Shown here piece after piece: positions 26,817 through 34,886 of a stretch of 64,000 bases of DNA (position 1 is the first letter of the stretch; each line of letters opens with the position of its first letter). The notes under the pieces are model-generated. The model did not search any database, was not told the origin of the DNA, and was given only the letters and a program-made list of their open reading frames with translations. Both the position numbers and the translations under genes were made by a program. This stretch comes from Alkalinema sp. FACHB-956 (GTDB lineage Bacteria; Cyanobacteriota; Cyanobacteriia; Leptolyngbyales; Leptolyngbyaceae), in assembly GCF_014697025.1 (NCBI RefSeq), contig NZ_JACJRC010000001.1, forward strand, positions 186,001 to 250,000. The letters run 5' to 3'.

Positions 26817-28490
26817 CTAGGTGGGCGGGTAACTAGCAGTCGATCGTTGGAGTTTCCAGAAAGGAATTTTTTGGGTCGCTTCCAGACTGGCTCCCAAAAT
26901 ATCCTGTTGGGCAAACAGAAAATCCTTGCTTTGCCAAAGAGGAATAAACGGGACATCCTCCGCCACGATCGCTTGCAATTCCGCAAAGAGTTTTTGGCGT
27001 TGCATAGGATTCTGTTCTTGACGACTTTGGGCGAGGAGTTGATTCGCGCGATCGCTATAGTAAAACGACCCTTGCAAGACTGATTGGCCATCACTACAAC
27101 CGTTTTTAGCATCGCCTTTAGTACAATCCACAAAGGGTTGGAGGTAACTATCGGCGTCAATGTAATCCGGTGTCCAATCTAGCAACATCATAGGATAGAC
27201 ACCCTTATCTAAATTGTTGTAGGCAGTGACTGATTCCACACCATTCAGTTGCAACTCTAGCATTCCTCCCATGGTTTTCTTAGCCAATGCCTTCAGTGTC
27301 ACCACAGATAATTGATCGTTAGTGAGATTCGATCGATACCAGAGTTCGACCTTCAAGGGGTTCTGGGCAGAAAATCCCGCTTTTTGCAGGAGTTCCTTGG
27401 CTTTGTCGATGTTGCGATCGCCATACTGGGTTTTAAACGTGGGCACATGTTCCGGCAAGGTAGCCGGAATCAGACTGTAGAGTGGGTCAACCTGTTGTTC
27501 AAAAATGCGCGATTGTAATAACGATCGATCGACCAGGGCCGCGATCGCTTGCCGCACAGCTTTCTGATCTAAGGGCGGAGAATTGAGATTAAGGGTTAAA
27601 TAGTCAATGCCACTGCCTGCTTGCTCAATGATTTGCCAATGTTTTTGAGCAACGGAGTCCTTGAGGTTGCGGATTTGTTCGATCGCGAGGCTCTGGGTGG
27701 CGAGATCGACGGCTCCGGTTCGGAAGGCGTTGTATAAGTTGGCTGGACTTGAAAAGATTTGTACATCAATTCCAGCATTGCTCGGCTTACCTCCCCAGTA
27801 TTGCTCAAAGGGTTCCAATCGTAATCGATCGACGTTAAACGCGACCAATTTATAAGGCCCAGTTCCCACGACTTCCTTGGGTTTAAATTCCCCTTCTTTA
27901 ATCGTGTAAGCCTTGGGAGAAACGGCACAGGCTCCGGAGAAAGCAAGCAGCGCTGGGAAAGCGGCAAAGGGCTTTTTAAGTTTAATGGTCAGTTCGTAGG
28001 GGGCGCTGGCTTTTACTTGGTCGATCGCGTCCGAGAGTAGGAATGAGGGCGATCCACCGTTTTTCATGAAGCGTTCTAGGGAAAAGGCCATGGCAGCGGC
28101 ATCGAAGGGGGTGCCATCGTGGAAGACAACGCCTTGGCGCAGGGGGATGGTGTAGGTCAAACCGTCGGCACTGACTTTTGGGAGGCTCATGGCCAGTTGG
28201 GGGACGAGTTCGCGGGTTCCCAGTTTGTAGGTGTAGAGCCGATCGCTGAGGTTATACAGCAACATCCCTTCAAAGCTGGTGTAGGCATCGGCAGGGTCGA
28301 TCGTGCTGATGTTGGCAGTGGTTCCAAGGGTGATGCGGCCATAGTCGCCCGGTTTGGCCCCCCTTTGAGCCCCCGGCTGGCTGGCGCTGCAACTGACAAT
28401 CATCAGGCAAGCACAGAAGAAAAGGCCCAGTTTGGTCAGGAGCGATCGTAGGGTAATCGGTCTGCTGGCAAGGGAAGATCGTCGATTCAT
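26817..28490 (-). CDS. Family-5 (oligopeptide/nickel) ABC transporter substrate-binding lipoprotein
   Basis: This predicts 557 residues. A lipoprotein signal peptide ends in IVSC, with Cys34 as the lipidated residue (LGLFFCACLMIVSC). The mature part has the SBP family-5 pattern ITLGTTANISTIDPADAYTSFEGMLLYNL, VFHDGTPFDAAAMAFSLERF and VGTGPYKLVAF. It would bind peptides or related ligands in the periplasm. No permease or ATPase genes are next to it; the neighbours are a methylase and a Uma2 gene. It must therefore use a transporter encoded elsewhere, as is common for scattered cyanobacterial ABC systems. Confidence 0.93.
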   Translation of the reverse strand: MNRRSSLASRPITLRSLLTKLGLFFCACLMIVSCSASQPGAQRGAKPGDYGRITLGTTANISTIDPADAYTSFEGMLLYNLSDRLYTYKLGTRELVPQLAMSLPKVSADGLTYTIPLRQGVVFHDGTPFDAAAMAFSLERFMKNGGSPSFLLSDAIDQVKASAPYELTIKLKKPFAAFPALLAFSGACAVSPKAYTIKEGEFKPKEVVGTGPYKLVAFNVDRLRLEPFEQYWGGKPSNAGIDVQIFSSPANLYNAFRTGAVDLATQSLAIEQIRNLKDSVAQKHWQIIEQAGSGIDYLTLNLNSPPLDQKAVRQAIAALVDRSLLQSRIFEQQVDPLYSLIPATLPEHVPTFKTQYGDRNIDKAKELLQKAGFSAQNPLKVELWYRSNLTNDQLSVVTLKALAKKTMGGMLELQLNGVESVTAYNNLDKGVYPMMLLDWTPDYIDADSYLQPFVDCTKGDAKNGCSDGQSVLQGSFYYSDRANQLLAQSRQEQNPMQRQKLFAELQAIVAEDVPFIPLWQSKDFLFAQQDILGASLEATQKIPFWKLQRSTASYPPT

Positions 28491-28740
28491 CCTCGGATAC
28501 CGTGGAATGGCCTGTGGAGACTAGGAACTCCACAAAATTAACAGCACCGCCGTAGGTCGCTGATGCCCTGTAGCGGACGATTATCCACGGTTAATGGATA
28601 ATGCCCCAAGCTGCAACCACCTGGAAGAAGGCGCATACTAGATATTACCATTACGATCTAGGTTCCCTGGTTTATGATACGGAGAGGCTTCCCATTCTGA
28701 AATGCCCCAGACGGTTTGAAAATCCTGATAGAGTTGGCAA

Positions 28741-29427
28741 ATGATTATGGTTGCAGTGTCTTCGATCCAATCGCGACAATTGGTAGGTGAGCAGCGGGTC
28801 GTTTTTTACAACTTAAATTGGTCGGCCTATCAGCAAATTTTGCAAGCCTTGGGCGATCGGAGGGCGGCTCGACTGACTTACGATCGGGGAACGTTGGAAA
28901 TTAAGATGCCGCTGGAAGAACACGAGTTTTATAGTGAACTGATTGGACGGTTTATTTACTTTCTGGTAGCGGAAACGGGGCAAAAAATTAAAACGCTAGG
29001 ATCGACAACGCTGATGCGGGAGGATCTCGATCGGGGGGCGGAACCGGACAAAGCCTATTATATCCAGAATCAGGCTCAGGTGTCTGGGAAAACGGTGAAC
29101 CTCCAGCAAGATCCACCGCCGGATTTAGTGGTGGAAGTGGATATTACCCATACGGATCTGGATAAATTAGCCCTCTATGCTCAAATGGGAGTTCCGGAGT
29201 TTTGGCGATATGATGGGCAAGATTGGCGAATTTATCAACGCTGCGGGGAGCAATACCAAGAGGTGTCTACCAGTCCCACCTTTCCGTTTGTGCCTAAAAC
29301 AAAGTTGGATGAATTTCTAGCCCAAGCTCAAGTGGATGAAATTGCAGCAGAAAGAACGCTACGGGAATGGGTTCACCAAACACTTGAGATCATCAAAAAT
29401 GGAATTTCCCCTGATCATCTAGATTGA
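28741..29427 (+). CDS. Uma2 family (DUF820) putative endonuclease
   Basis: This predicts 228 residues. Uma2 proteins carry a restriction-endonuclease-like PD-(D/E)XK fold and are hugely expanded in cyanobacteria; their role is largely unproven. Here the family pattern is seen in the start ATG-ATT-ATG, ARLTYDRGTLEIKMPLEEHE, the acidic pair EPDKAYYIQNQ and the catalytic-strand PPDLVVEVDITHTD with LALYAQMGVPEFWRYD. The ATG at 28741 and the one two codons later cannot be separated by sequence. It is a single gene. It sits between a binding-protein gene and an AT-rich region. Confidence 0.93.
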   Translation: MIMVAVSSIQSRQLVGEQRVVFYNLNWSAYQQILQALGDRRAARLTYDRGTLEIKMPLEEHEFYSELIGRFIYFLVAETGQKIKTLGSTTLMREDLDRGAEPDKAYYIQNQAQVSGKTVNLQQDPPPDLVVEVDITHTDLDKLALYAQMGVPEFWRYDGQDWRIYQRCGEQYQEVSTSPTFPFVPKTKLDEFLAQAQVDEIAAERTLREWVHQTLEIIKNGISPDHLD

Positions 29428-29687
29428 CTATAGACTGACATAGATTCTATAGGATCTAACCAATACATTGTATTCCTGGTCAGTATGCTTTGACAATAAT
29501 GTACTTCATTGGAGTGATTGCTGAAGGTGGCTATATTTTATTTTCATGAAATATAAGTCTCAATATTTTAATTTTCGAATAATGATGCTTAAAAGTAGAT
29601 ATTTCTCCTGAAAACTAAGGCATCCTATAGTAATGCTTGAGTAGATGTAGGTTACTCAACTCCTTAAAGGCTAAGTTTGTTAGAAGT
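29428..29687. other. AT-rich intergenic region before J-domain gene
   Basis: This stretch probably holds the promoter for the J-domain/HNH pair, judging by its AT-richness (for instance TATATTTTATTTTCATGAAATATAAG). A short inverted repeat CTATAGA/TCTATAG lies just after the Uma2 gene. No gene is seen here. Confidence 0.4.
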
Positions 29688-30242
29688 ATGGCCAAAAAAT
29701 CTAGCTCAAATAAACGATCAGTTCGCCCCAATATTAATCAAGTTAGGGCTAAAGTGCGTGAACTTTCGCAGCAATATGGCTATGATGAGCAAGTTTTGCT
29801 GAGTTTTGCTGAGTTTATTAATGGGGGGACTTTTAAGCTCGTCGAACCAAGTATGCAGGATTTAAAAAATGCCGTCATCAGTGCATTTGATTGTTCGTCG
29901 TACCAGGAATTGAAAAGGGATAGTAGCTTTAAGCTATTTGTCCAAGAAAATCACTTGCAAATGAATACTAAAGCAGCTTGGTTAAAAGTGTACCGAAAGT
30001 TTGTAGGTTTGCCTGAAAGCGAACGAAACTCGATTGGAAACACCTCGATTAATGGAGTCGATGTATTACGAAATTTCTTGCCTTGGAAAGTCTTTGATCT
30101 AGATCCTAAAACTGCTACAGCTGATGAAATTAAGTCAGCATTTAATAAACTTGCAAAGGAACATCATCCAGACCGTGGTGGAAATTCAGCAGTTTTTGAA
30201 CAACTAAAAATTATGCGAGACAGTTTGTTGGCTGCTTATTGA
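29688..30242 (+). CDS. Protein with C-terminal J-domain (DnaJ-like)
   Basis: The ATG at 29688 yields 184 residues; an in-frame ATG 51 bases upstream lacks support. Residues 1-125 form a helical domain unknown to me (NQVRAKVRELSQQYGYDEQVLLSFAEF). The last 55 residues are a J-domain: WKVFDLDPKTATADEIKSAFNKLAKEHHPDRGG, with the HPD motif at 160-162, needed to stimulate Hsp70/DnaK. J-domains are normally N-terminal, so the C-terminal position is unusual. The HNH gene starts 22 bp downstream, so the two form a tight operon. The region is AT-rich, suggesting horizontal transfer. Confidence 0.82.
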   Translation: MAKKSSSNKRSVRPNINQVRAKVRELSQQYGYDEQVLLSFAEFINGGTFKLVEPSMQDLKNAVISAFDCSSYQELKRDSSFKLFVQENHLQMNTKAAWLKVYRKFVGLPESERNSIGNTSINGVDVLRNFLPWKVFDLDPKTATADEIKSAFNKLAKEHHPDRGGNSAVFEQLKIMRDSLLAAY

Positions 30243-30264
30243 TGGTAAAGGAAATAGAAGACTA

Positions 30265-31278
30265 ATGGGAAAGTGTAACATTACGGATAAAGAACTAGCA
30301 GGTGCACTAGATATCTCAGTAGGAAGGTTAACTGATATTTGCGACTTCTTCGATGCCGATCCAAATGATGATTGGGTTTTAATCACGGGTATTCACTTTG
30401 AGTGGGGGCCTTATGGTTCGAGAGTCTTTAGTGCAGAGGGCGCAGTTGAGATTTGTAATTATCTAGAAGAGAACCAGAAAGAGCGTCCTTTACTTCAGCG
30501 ATGGAAGCGTTGGTTATTACAGCGTGATCGCAGACTCAAAGGTCTGATGGTTGCAAAACATGTTCAGGAAATCAGCCAACTGAAAGGACAAATTATTTTC
30601 AGAAATGGTAGAGCATTTCTAGGCCCCAGAGCTTGTCGAGAAGTGCTTGGACTGGGAAAACGCCAAGATATCCTCAACAGAACTTTCCAAGAGATTCAGC
30701 GTTCTGAAAATATAGAGATTGAACCACTAAAAATCGATATTGACTTTTTCATACATGAGGCAAATTCACAGTATTTTAGTCAATCTGGTCTAGCGTCAGT
30801 TAGTAAACATTTAGGAAAGCGTCTAACTCAAAAGCATCGACAGGAATGGGCAAAAGTTGTTGCTGATTATGCACCTCCAGCTTTGGAAGCAATTGAGAAA
30901 CATGAAGCTGATCGAGCCAAGCGGATCAAACGGGCTATGGATCGTGTTAGATCATATGCTAAAGGACGTTGTCAACTAACTAATCGTCGTCAATCAGTAG
31001 AAAAATTTGATCTAGAGGTTCATCATTTATTTGATAAAAATACTTACCCTCATCTCGCTGACATGGAAGCAAATCTCATCGCTATTGCTTCTGATATCCA
31101 CACCCATTTTCATAAATGGATGGGGGGAAGCCATGTTACATGCACCATAGAAGATATGGAGCGATATATTGAGGAATTCGGCAATTCTCTTTTTTCTGAA
31201 GAAAATGTAGATCAAGCAACAAAGGTAGCCATTATATTATCCAATTCAAAAAGAATACTTAAGCCACTAGTTGAGTAG
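30265..31278 (+). CDS. HNH nuclease-domain protein paired with J-domain protein
   Basis: This predicts 337 residues. The N-terminal third (DKELAGALDISVGRLTDICDFF) looks like a helix-turn-helix or DNA-binding segment. The C-terminal third has an HNH/betabetaalpha-metal layout: GRCQLTN, then LEVHHLFDK (His253/His254), then Asn270 in EANLIAIASD and His279/His281/His283 in IHTHFHKW. In many HNH proteins the first pair of histidines and the Asn-His follow exactly this order. It is the second gene of the J-domain operon. A DNA-cleaving effector paired with a DnaK co-chaperone is not a combination I can name; it could be a defence or mobile-element module. Confidence 0.78.
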   Translation: MGKCNITDKELAGALDISVGRLTDICDFFDADPNDDWVLITGIHFEWGPYGSRVFSAEGAVEICNYLEENQKERPLLQRWKRWLLQRDRRLKGLMVAKHVQEISQLKGQIIFRNGRAFLGPRACREVLGLGKRQDILNRTFQEIQRSENIEIEPLKIDIDFFIHEANSQYFSQSGLASVSKHLGKRLTQKHRQEWAKVVADYAPPALEAIEKHEADRAKRIKRAMDRVRSYAKGRCQLTNRRQSVEKFDLEVHHLFDKNTYPHLADMEANLIAIASDIHTHFHKWMGGSHVTCTIEDMERYIEEFGNSLFSEENVDQATKVAIILSNSKRILKPLVE

Positions 31279-31352
31279 TCTCTCTGCCCAACGTAAGAGA
31301 TCGCATCAAGCATCCCTGTTCACTCAGTAACATTATTCCACTTCTACCATCT

Positions 31353-32099
31353 CTACTCCGCTTGCAAAAAGGCTAGATAATCCTGGGTGATTTCCTTCAC
31401 GGCTAACTCGTAGAACTGCTGGCCATGCTCCGGCGTTGCCAAGGCTGGATTCGATCCCATGCGCCCATCGGGATAGCGCCGCCGAAAATCGATCGCGCCA
31501 TAAATCCTATGTCCCTTGGCCACAGGCTCACTCAACGGCGCAGTCTTAATCGCTTCTGGATAAATAAACTGCGTCACCGCCACCTCACTCGGCGTCGCGT
31601 GGGAACCCTCCTGATCTCCATAGAGTTCCTTGGCGAGCCGATATACCCCACCCCCCATATACCAATTGCAGACCGTGCATTGCACATCCTCAGCCCCTGC
31701 CAGCCCCATTTCCCCCAGGTAGGCATAGGTTTCCGCAAAGGCCGCCTTCAGCGTCGCCACATTACCGCCATGGCCATTGATAAAGAAAAACTTACGGAAT
31801 CCTGCCTTGGCCAAACTCGTGACGGTATCACGAATTACTAGAATTAACGTACTGGGCTTCAGGCTCATACTCCCTGGAAAGGCCATGTGGTGCAACGCCA
31901 TCCCCACATTAATCGTTGGTGCCACCAACGTTTCTGTTGCCTCGCCCACCCCCTTCGCGATCGCCTCAGCACAGATGGCATCCGTTCCAATCAACCCCGT
32001 TGGCCCATGCTGCTCCGTAGACCCGATCGGCAGCAAAATCCCCCGCGATCGTTGGAGATAGGTTTCCACTTCCGGCCAAGTACACAGATGCAGCAGCAT
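31353..32099 (-). CDS. Creatininase family amidohydrolase
   Basis: This predicts 248 residues. Metal-ligand motifs of the creatininase family are present: ILLPIGSTEQHGPTGLIGTD (Glu-Gln-His and Asp), INVGMALHHMAFPGSMSL, INGHGGN and GDQEGSHATPSEVAVTQ. Members cleave cyclic amides in creatinine or in cofactor biosynthesis; in bacteria without creatinine metabolism the substrate is usually unknown, so creatinine is not implied. The gene is monocistronic; the next gene on its strand is far upstream. Confidence 0.92.
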   Translation of the reverse strand: MLLHLCTWPEVETYLQRSRGILLPIGSTEQHGPTGLIGTDAICAEAIAKGVGEATETLVAPTINVGMALHHMAFPGSMSLKPSTLILVIRDTVTSLAKAGFRKFFFINGHGGNVATLKAAFAETYAYLGEMGLAGAEDVQCTVCNWYMGGGVYRLAKELYGDQEGSHATPSEVAVTQFIYPEAIKTAPLSEPVAKGHRIYGAIDFRRRYPDGRMGSNPALATPEHGQQFYELAVKEITQDYLAFLQAE

Positions 32100-32412
32100 A
32101 AATCAGATCCCAATGAGGCTTCTGTTTCTATCTTAGAATAGGAAATCCCATCAGTTAGACGTGAATTAACAGCAGCCTACATGTCACAGATCAGATTGCA
32201 CACAATAGATTGCAAACATAGATTGCGCAAAACTCAGATTGCGCAAAACTCAGATTACGCAAGATATAGATTGCGCAAGATATAGATTGCGCAAAACTCA
32301 GATTACGCAAGATTTCAGGCAATCAAACCATCCAGATGCGGCTATAAAACTGCGATCGCATTCCAAATTATCCCAACGTAGATCGATATAAATCGATCGG
32401 ATAGCCCCCGCT
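32100..32412. other. Intergenic region dominated by 16-bp tandem repeats
   Basis: The core at 32220-32315 is a six-unit repeat, listed separately. The flanks also contain degenerate copies (AGATTGCACACAAT, AGATTGCAAACAT). No gene is seen. It separates the creatininase start from the REC-PAS gene end. Confidence 0.8.
32220..32315 (+). repeat. 16-bp tandem repeat, six units
   Basis: The units are AGATTGCGCAAAACTC (three times), AGATTACGCAAGATAT, AGATTGCGCAAGATAT and AGATTACGCAAGATTT. The two variant types alternate, as if a larger 32- or 48-bp unit was itself duplicated. Confidence 0.95.
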
Positions 32413-33624
32413 TTAAGATAACTGTAATTGCGGCATCGGCATCGCAGAGCTGCGTTCGGCAGAATGGACTGTGCCCTCGTAATAGAGAATCTTGCCCCGT
32501 GCATCCCGGACAGCATAGATATTTTCAGTAATCCACAGAGTACTTCTATCTTGGCAATAGACCTCAGAGGTTGCTCCCAAAATATGTCCCTGTTGGCGTA
32601 ATTGCTGCACCAGTTCTTGCCGCCGCTCTGGTTGCACATAAAGCTGGGTACTAATATCCGTCATAGCAGCAATCAGATCCTCGCAGGAAGCGTATTTGTA
32701 GAGATTGGCTAAGGCGCGGTTCACTTTCAAGAACTGCCCCTCAGGACTGCTTTGAAACATCCCTTCGCTCGATCGTTCAAACAAACTGACATAGCGTTCT
32801 TCCATTTGCCGCCGTTCTGTCAGTTCATCCTGGAGGCGAACATTCTGGTTTTCTAGGCGCTTTTGCAGGCTGCGAATTTTCAGTTGGTTATCGACCCGCA
32901 CCAAAACTTCCTCAATCTGAAAGGGCTTGGTGATGTAGTCTGAGCCCCCTAGTCCAAAGGCTTTTACCTTACTCGATGCATCATGAATCGCACTGACAAA
33001 AATAACCGGAATATCCTGTGTCAGAGTATAGTTACGCAAATATTCGCAGACGGCATAGCCATCCATATCGGGCATCATAATGTCCAACAGCACCACATCG
33101 GGAATGGCATTCTGAATCGACGCCATGGCTTCCTTCCCGGACAGGGCTGTGTGAATGTCATAGCCTTGTCGTTTGAGTGCGGCTGATAGGAGCGTCAGGT
33201 TACTCTGCACATCATCCACAATCAGTACGGTGCCCTTATGGTTACCGTCGAAGGGCTTGAGGTGTAATAGTGAAAAGATTTTTTCTTCAGCTTTTTGCAG
33301 TTCCGAACGGTTCCTGGCACTCTGCCCACTGAGGCTCTGGTGTACTAGGGCGAGTCGCTCCAACTCATCGACCACTGAGTTGATCCGCTGCTCGTTACTG
33401 TAGAGGCTGGCCAACACGACATTGAGATCGCTGGTTGCATCTGGCTGGATCCCATCTCCCTGTTGGCCTTCAAATTTTAAGCGATCGAGATTTTGTCGAA
33501 GTAACTTACGAATGTAGTAACTGATGCCAGGAGGTAACTGTAGGCGCATAAGGGAGCACTCGTGCAGGATGGAGTCAGCGTCTCTGCACACCTCCGCCCA
33601 ATGGCCCAGAGAAATCCCAACCAA
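32413..33624 (-). CDS. Response regulator with PAS domain
   Basis: This predicts 403 residues from a TTG at 33624; an ATG at 33549 is a shorter alternative. After a helical N-terminal region of about 130 residues comes a REC domain (VLIVDDVQSNLTLLSAALKRQGY, phospho-Asp in VVLLDIMMPDMDGY, signature Lys in DYITKPFQ), a coiled coil (LQKRLENQNVRLQDELTERRQMEE) and a PAS domain (YVSLFERSSEGMFQSSPEGQFLKVN). It has no kinase or DNA-binding output. It probably receives phosphate and relays by protein contact. REC-coil modules of the same style open the genes at 38783 and 40186. Confidence 0.9.
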   Translation of the reverse strand: MVGISLGHWAEVCRDADSILHECSLMRLQLPPGISYYIRKLLRQNLDRLKFEGQQGDGIQPDATSDLNVVLASLYSNEQRINSVVDELERLALVHQSLSGQSARNRSELQKAEEKIFSLLHLKPFDGNHKGTVLIVDDVQSNLTLLSAALKRQGYDIHTALSGKEAMASIQNAIPDVVLLDIMMPDMDGYAVCEYLRNYTLTQDIPVIFVSAIHDASSKVKAFGLGGSDYITKPFQIEEVLVRVDNQLKIRSLQKRLENQNVRLQDELTERRQMEERYVSLFERSSEGMFQSSPEGQFLKVNRALANLYKYASCEDLIAAMTDISTQLYVQPERRQELVQQLRQQGHILGATSEVYCQDRSTLWITENIYAVRDARGKILYYEGTVHSAERSSAMPMPQLQLS

Positions 33625-33776
33625 CAGTGATGAGTCGGGTTTTGGGGGGAGTGTCTAGACGATAGACTCAGTGTTCCCATTTCCGGCGAAGATCTCATGG
33701 TAATTCTAGAAAAATCCGCGCCGATGGCAGGGTAATACTCCCCCCCAAATCCCCCTTAAACGTCAGGGTGCATCGC

Positions 33777-34631
33777 CTAGGCTCGTACTTGCTGTACGGG
33801 CTGGGTTTCGCTGGGTTGGCTATGTTTGAGGGTGACGCTGCGACGGGCTGCTTCCACAAAGCGACTGACGCGGATAGGGTCGATCGGGTTATCCCGTTTG
33901 CCTTGTCGCTTGAGGGAACTGGAGACAATCACCCCATCTGCCGCTTGCATGAGTTGCGGAATATTCTCCCAGGTGGCTCCACTACCGATGAAGACGGGGG
34001 TATCCTGGGCGGCACTGCTGGCGAGTTCCAAATCTTGGAGATCGGGAGGACTGCCCGTGGCCCAACCGGAGAAAATCACCGCATCGGCCAAACCTCGCTC
34101 GATCGTGTCCTGAACCGCAGTCGTCAGGTTGGGCGTTCCCAAAGGTCGGGCATGTTTCACTAAGACATCGGCAAAAATCTTGACATCGCTGCCCAGTTCC
34201 CGGCGATAGCGCATCAGTTCGTGGGCTTTGCCTTCAATGACACCCTGATCGGTGACCATTGCGCCCGTCCACACATTCACCCGGATAAAGGGAGCCTCGA
34301 CGCAACTGGCGATCGCGATCGCACTGCGAGCATCGTTCCGCAATACATTAATCCCGATCGGCACTGTGACCAGGCTTTGCAGCCGCTGGATCACCACCGT
34401 CATGGCACTCACCACCGCCGGATCGACCTGATCTTTGGGAAAGGGCGCATCAAAAAAGTTTTCCACAATAATGCCATCAACGCCCCCTGCCGCCAAGGCC
34501 GTTGCTTCTTGTTCAGCGCGATCGACAATCGCCCGCAGGCTGCCTCCCCAGCGAGGAGAGGTGGGCAGGGGCATCAAATGCACGACACCAATGATAGGAT
34601 TAGGAGTTCTGAAGATTTGTTTTAAGTCCAC
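33777..34631 (-). CDS. btpA: BtpA family photosystem I biogenesis protein
   Basis: This predicts 284 residues with a GTG start at 34631. It matches the BtpA family: IIGVVHLMPLPTSPRW, GGVDGIIVENFFDAPF, GINVLRNDARSAIAIA, RVNVWTGAMVTDQG and VIFSGWATGSPPDL. In Synechocystis, BtpA is a thylakoid-associated extrinsic protein needed for stable accumulation of photosystem I reaction-centre proteins. The TIM-barrel-like fold suggests an enzyme origin. No partner gene is nearby. Confidence 0.93.
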   Translation of the reverse strand: MDLKQIFRTPNPIIGVVHLMPLPTSPRWGGSLRAIVDRAEQEATALAAGGVDGIIVENFFDAPFPKDQVDPAVVSAMTVVIQRLQSLVTVPIGINVLRNDARSAIAIASCVEAPFIRVNVWTGAMVTDQGVIEGKAHELMRYRRELGSDVKIFADVLVKHARPLGTPNLTTAVQDTIERGLADAVIFSGWATGSPPDLQDLELASSAAQDTPVFIGSGATWENIPQLMQAADGVIVSSSLKRQGKRDNPIDPIRVSRFVEAARRSVTLKHSQPSETQPVQQVRA

Positions 34632-34886
34632 GTGAGCTATGAGTCTTGGCGTTTTGAAGCAAGGTCTATCTTACATCTATCGTAAAACGAGACCCGTTTA
34701 GATTTAATTTAGATTTGCCTTTTACTTTGCCTTTTACGGAGATCTGGCCCAGAAGCTGATGGCAAGTTGTCGCCTGCGAAGTGATTTAGACCCCATATTT
34801 CGATCGATAGATCGGGCATAGTGTAAGAAGGAAACAGCCCGATCCCCAAGGATCCACCCTGAGCCTTTTATCTGTGGAGAACTGCC

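Noticed and set aside
32220-32315. CRISPR array
   Set aside because: The units are contiguous 16-bp tandems with no unique spacers, and no cas gene is present in the window.
33740-33770. A third copy of the 148-bp MITE
   Set aside because: Only about 16 bases (AAATCCCCCTTAA and flanks) match, with no termini or target duplication; it may be a decayed fragment or chance.
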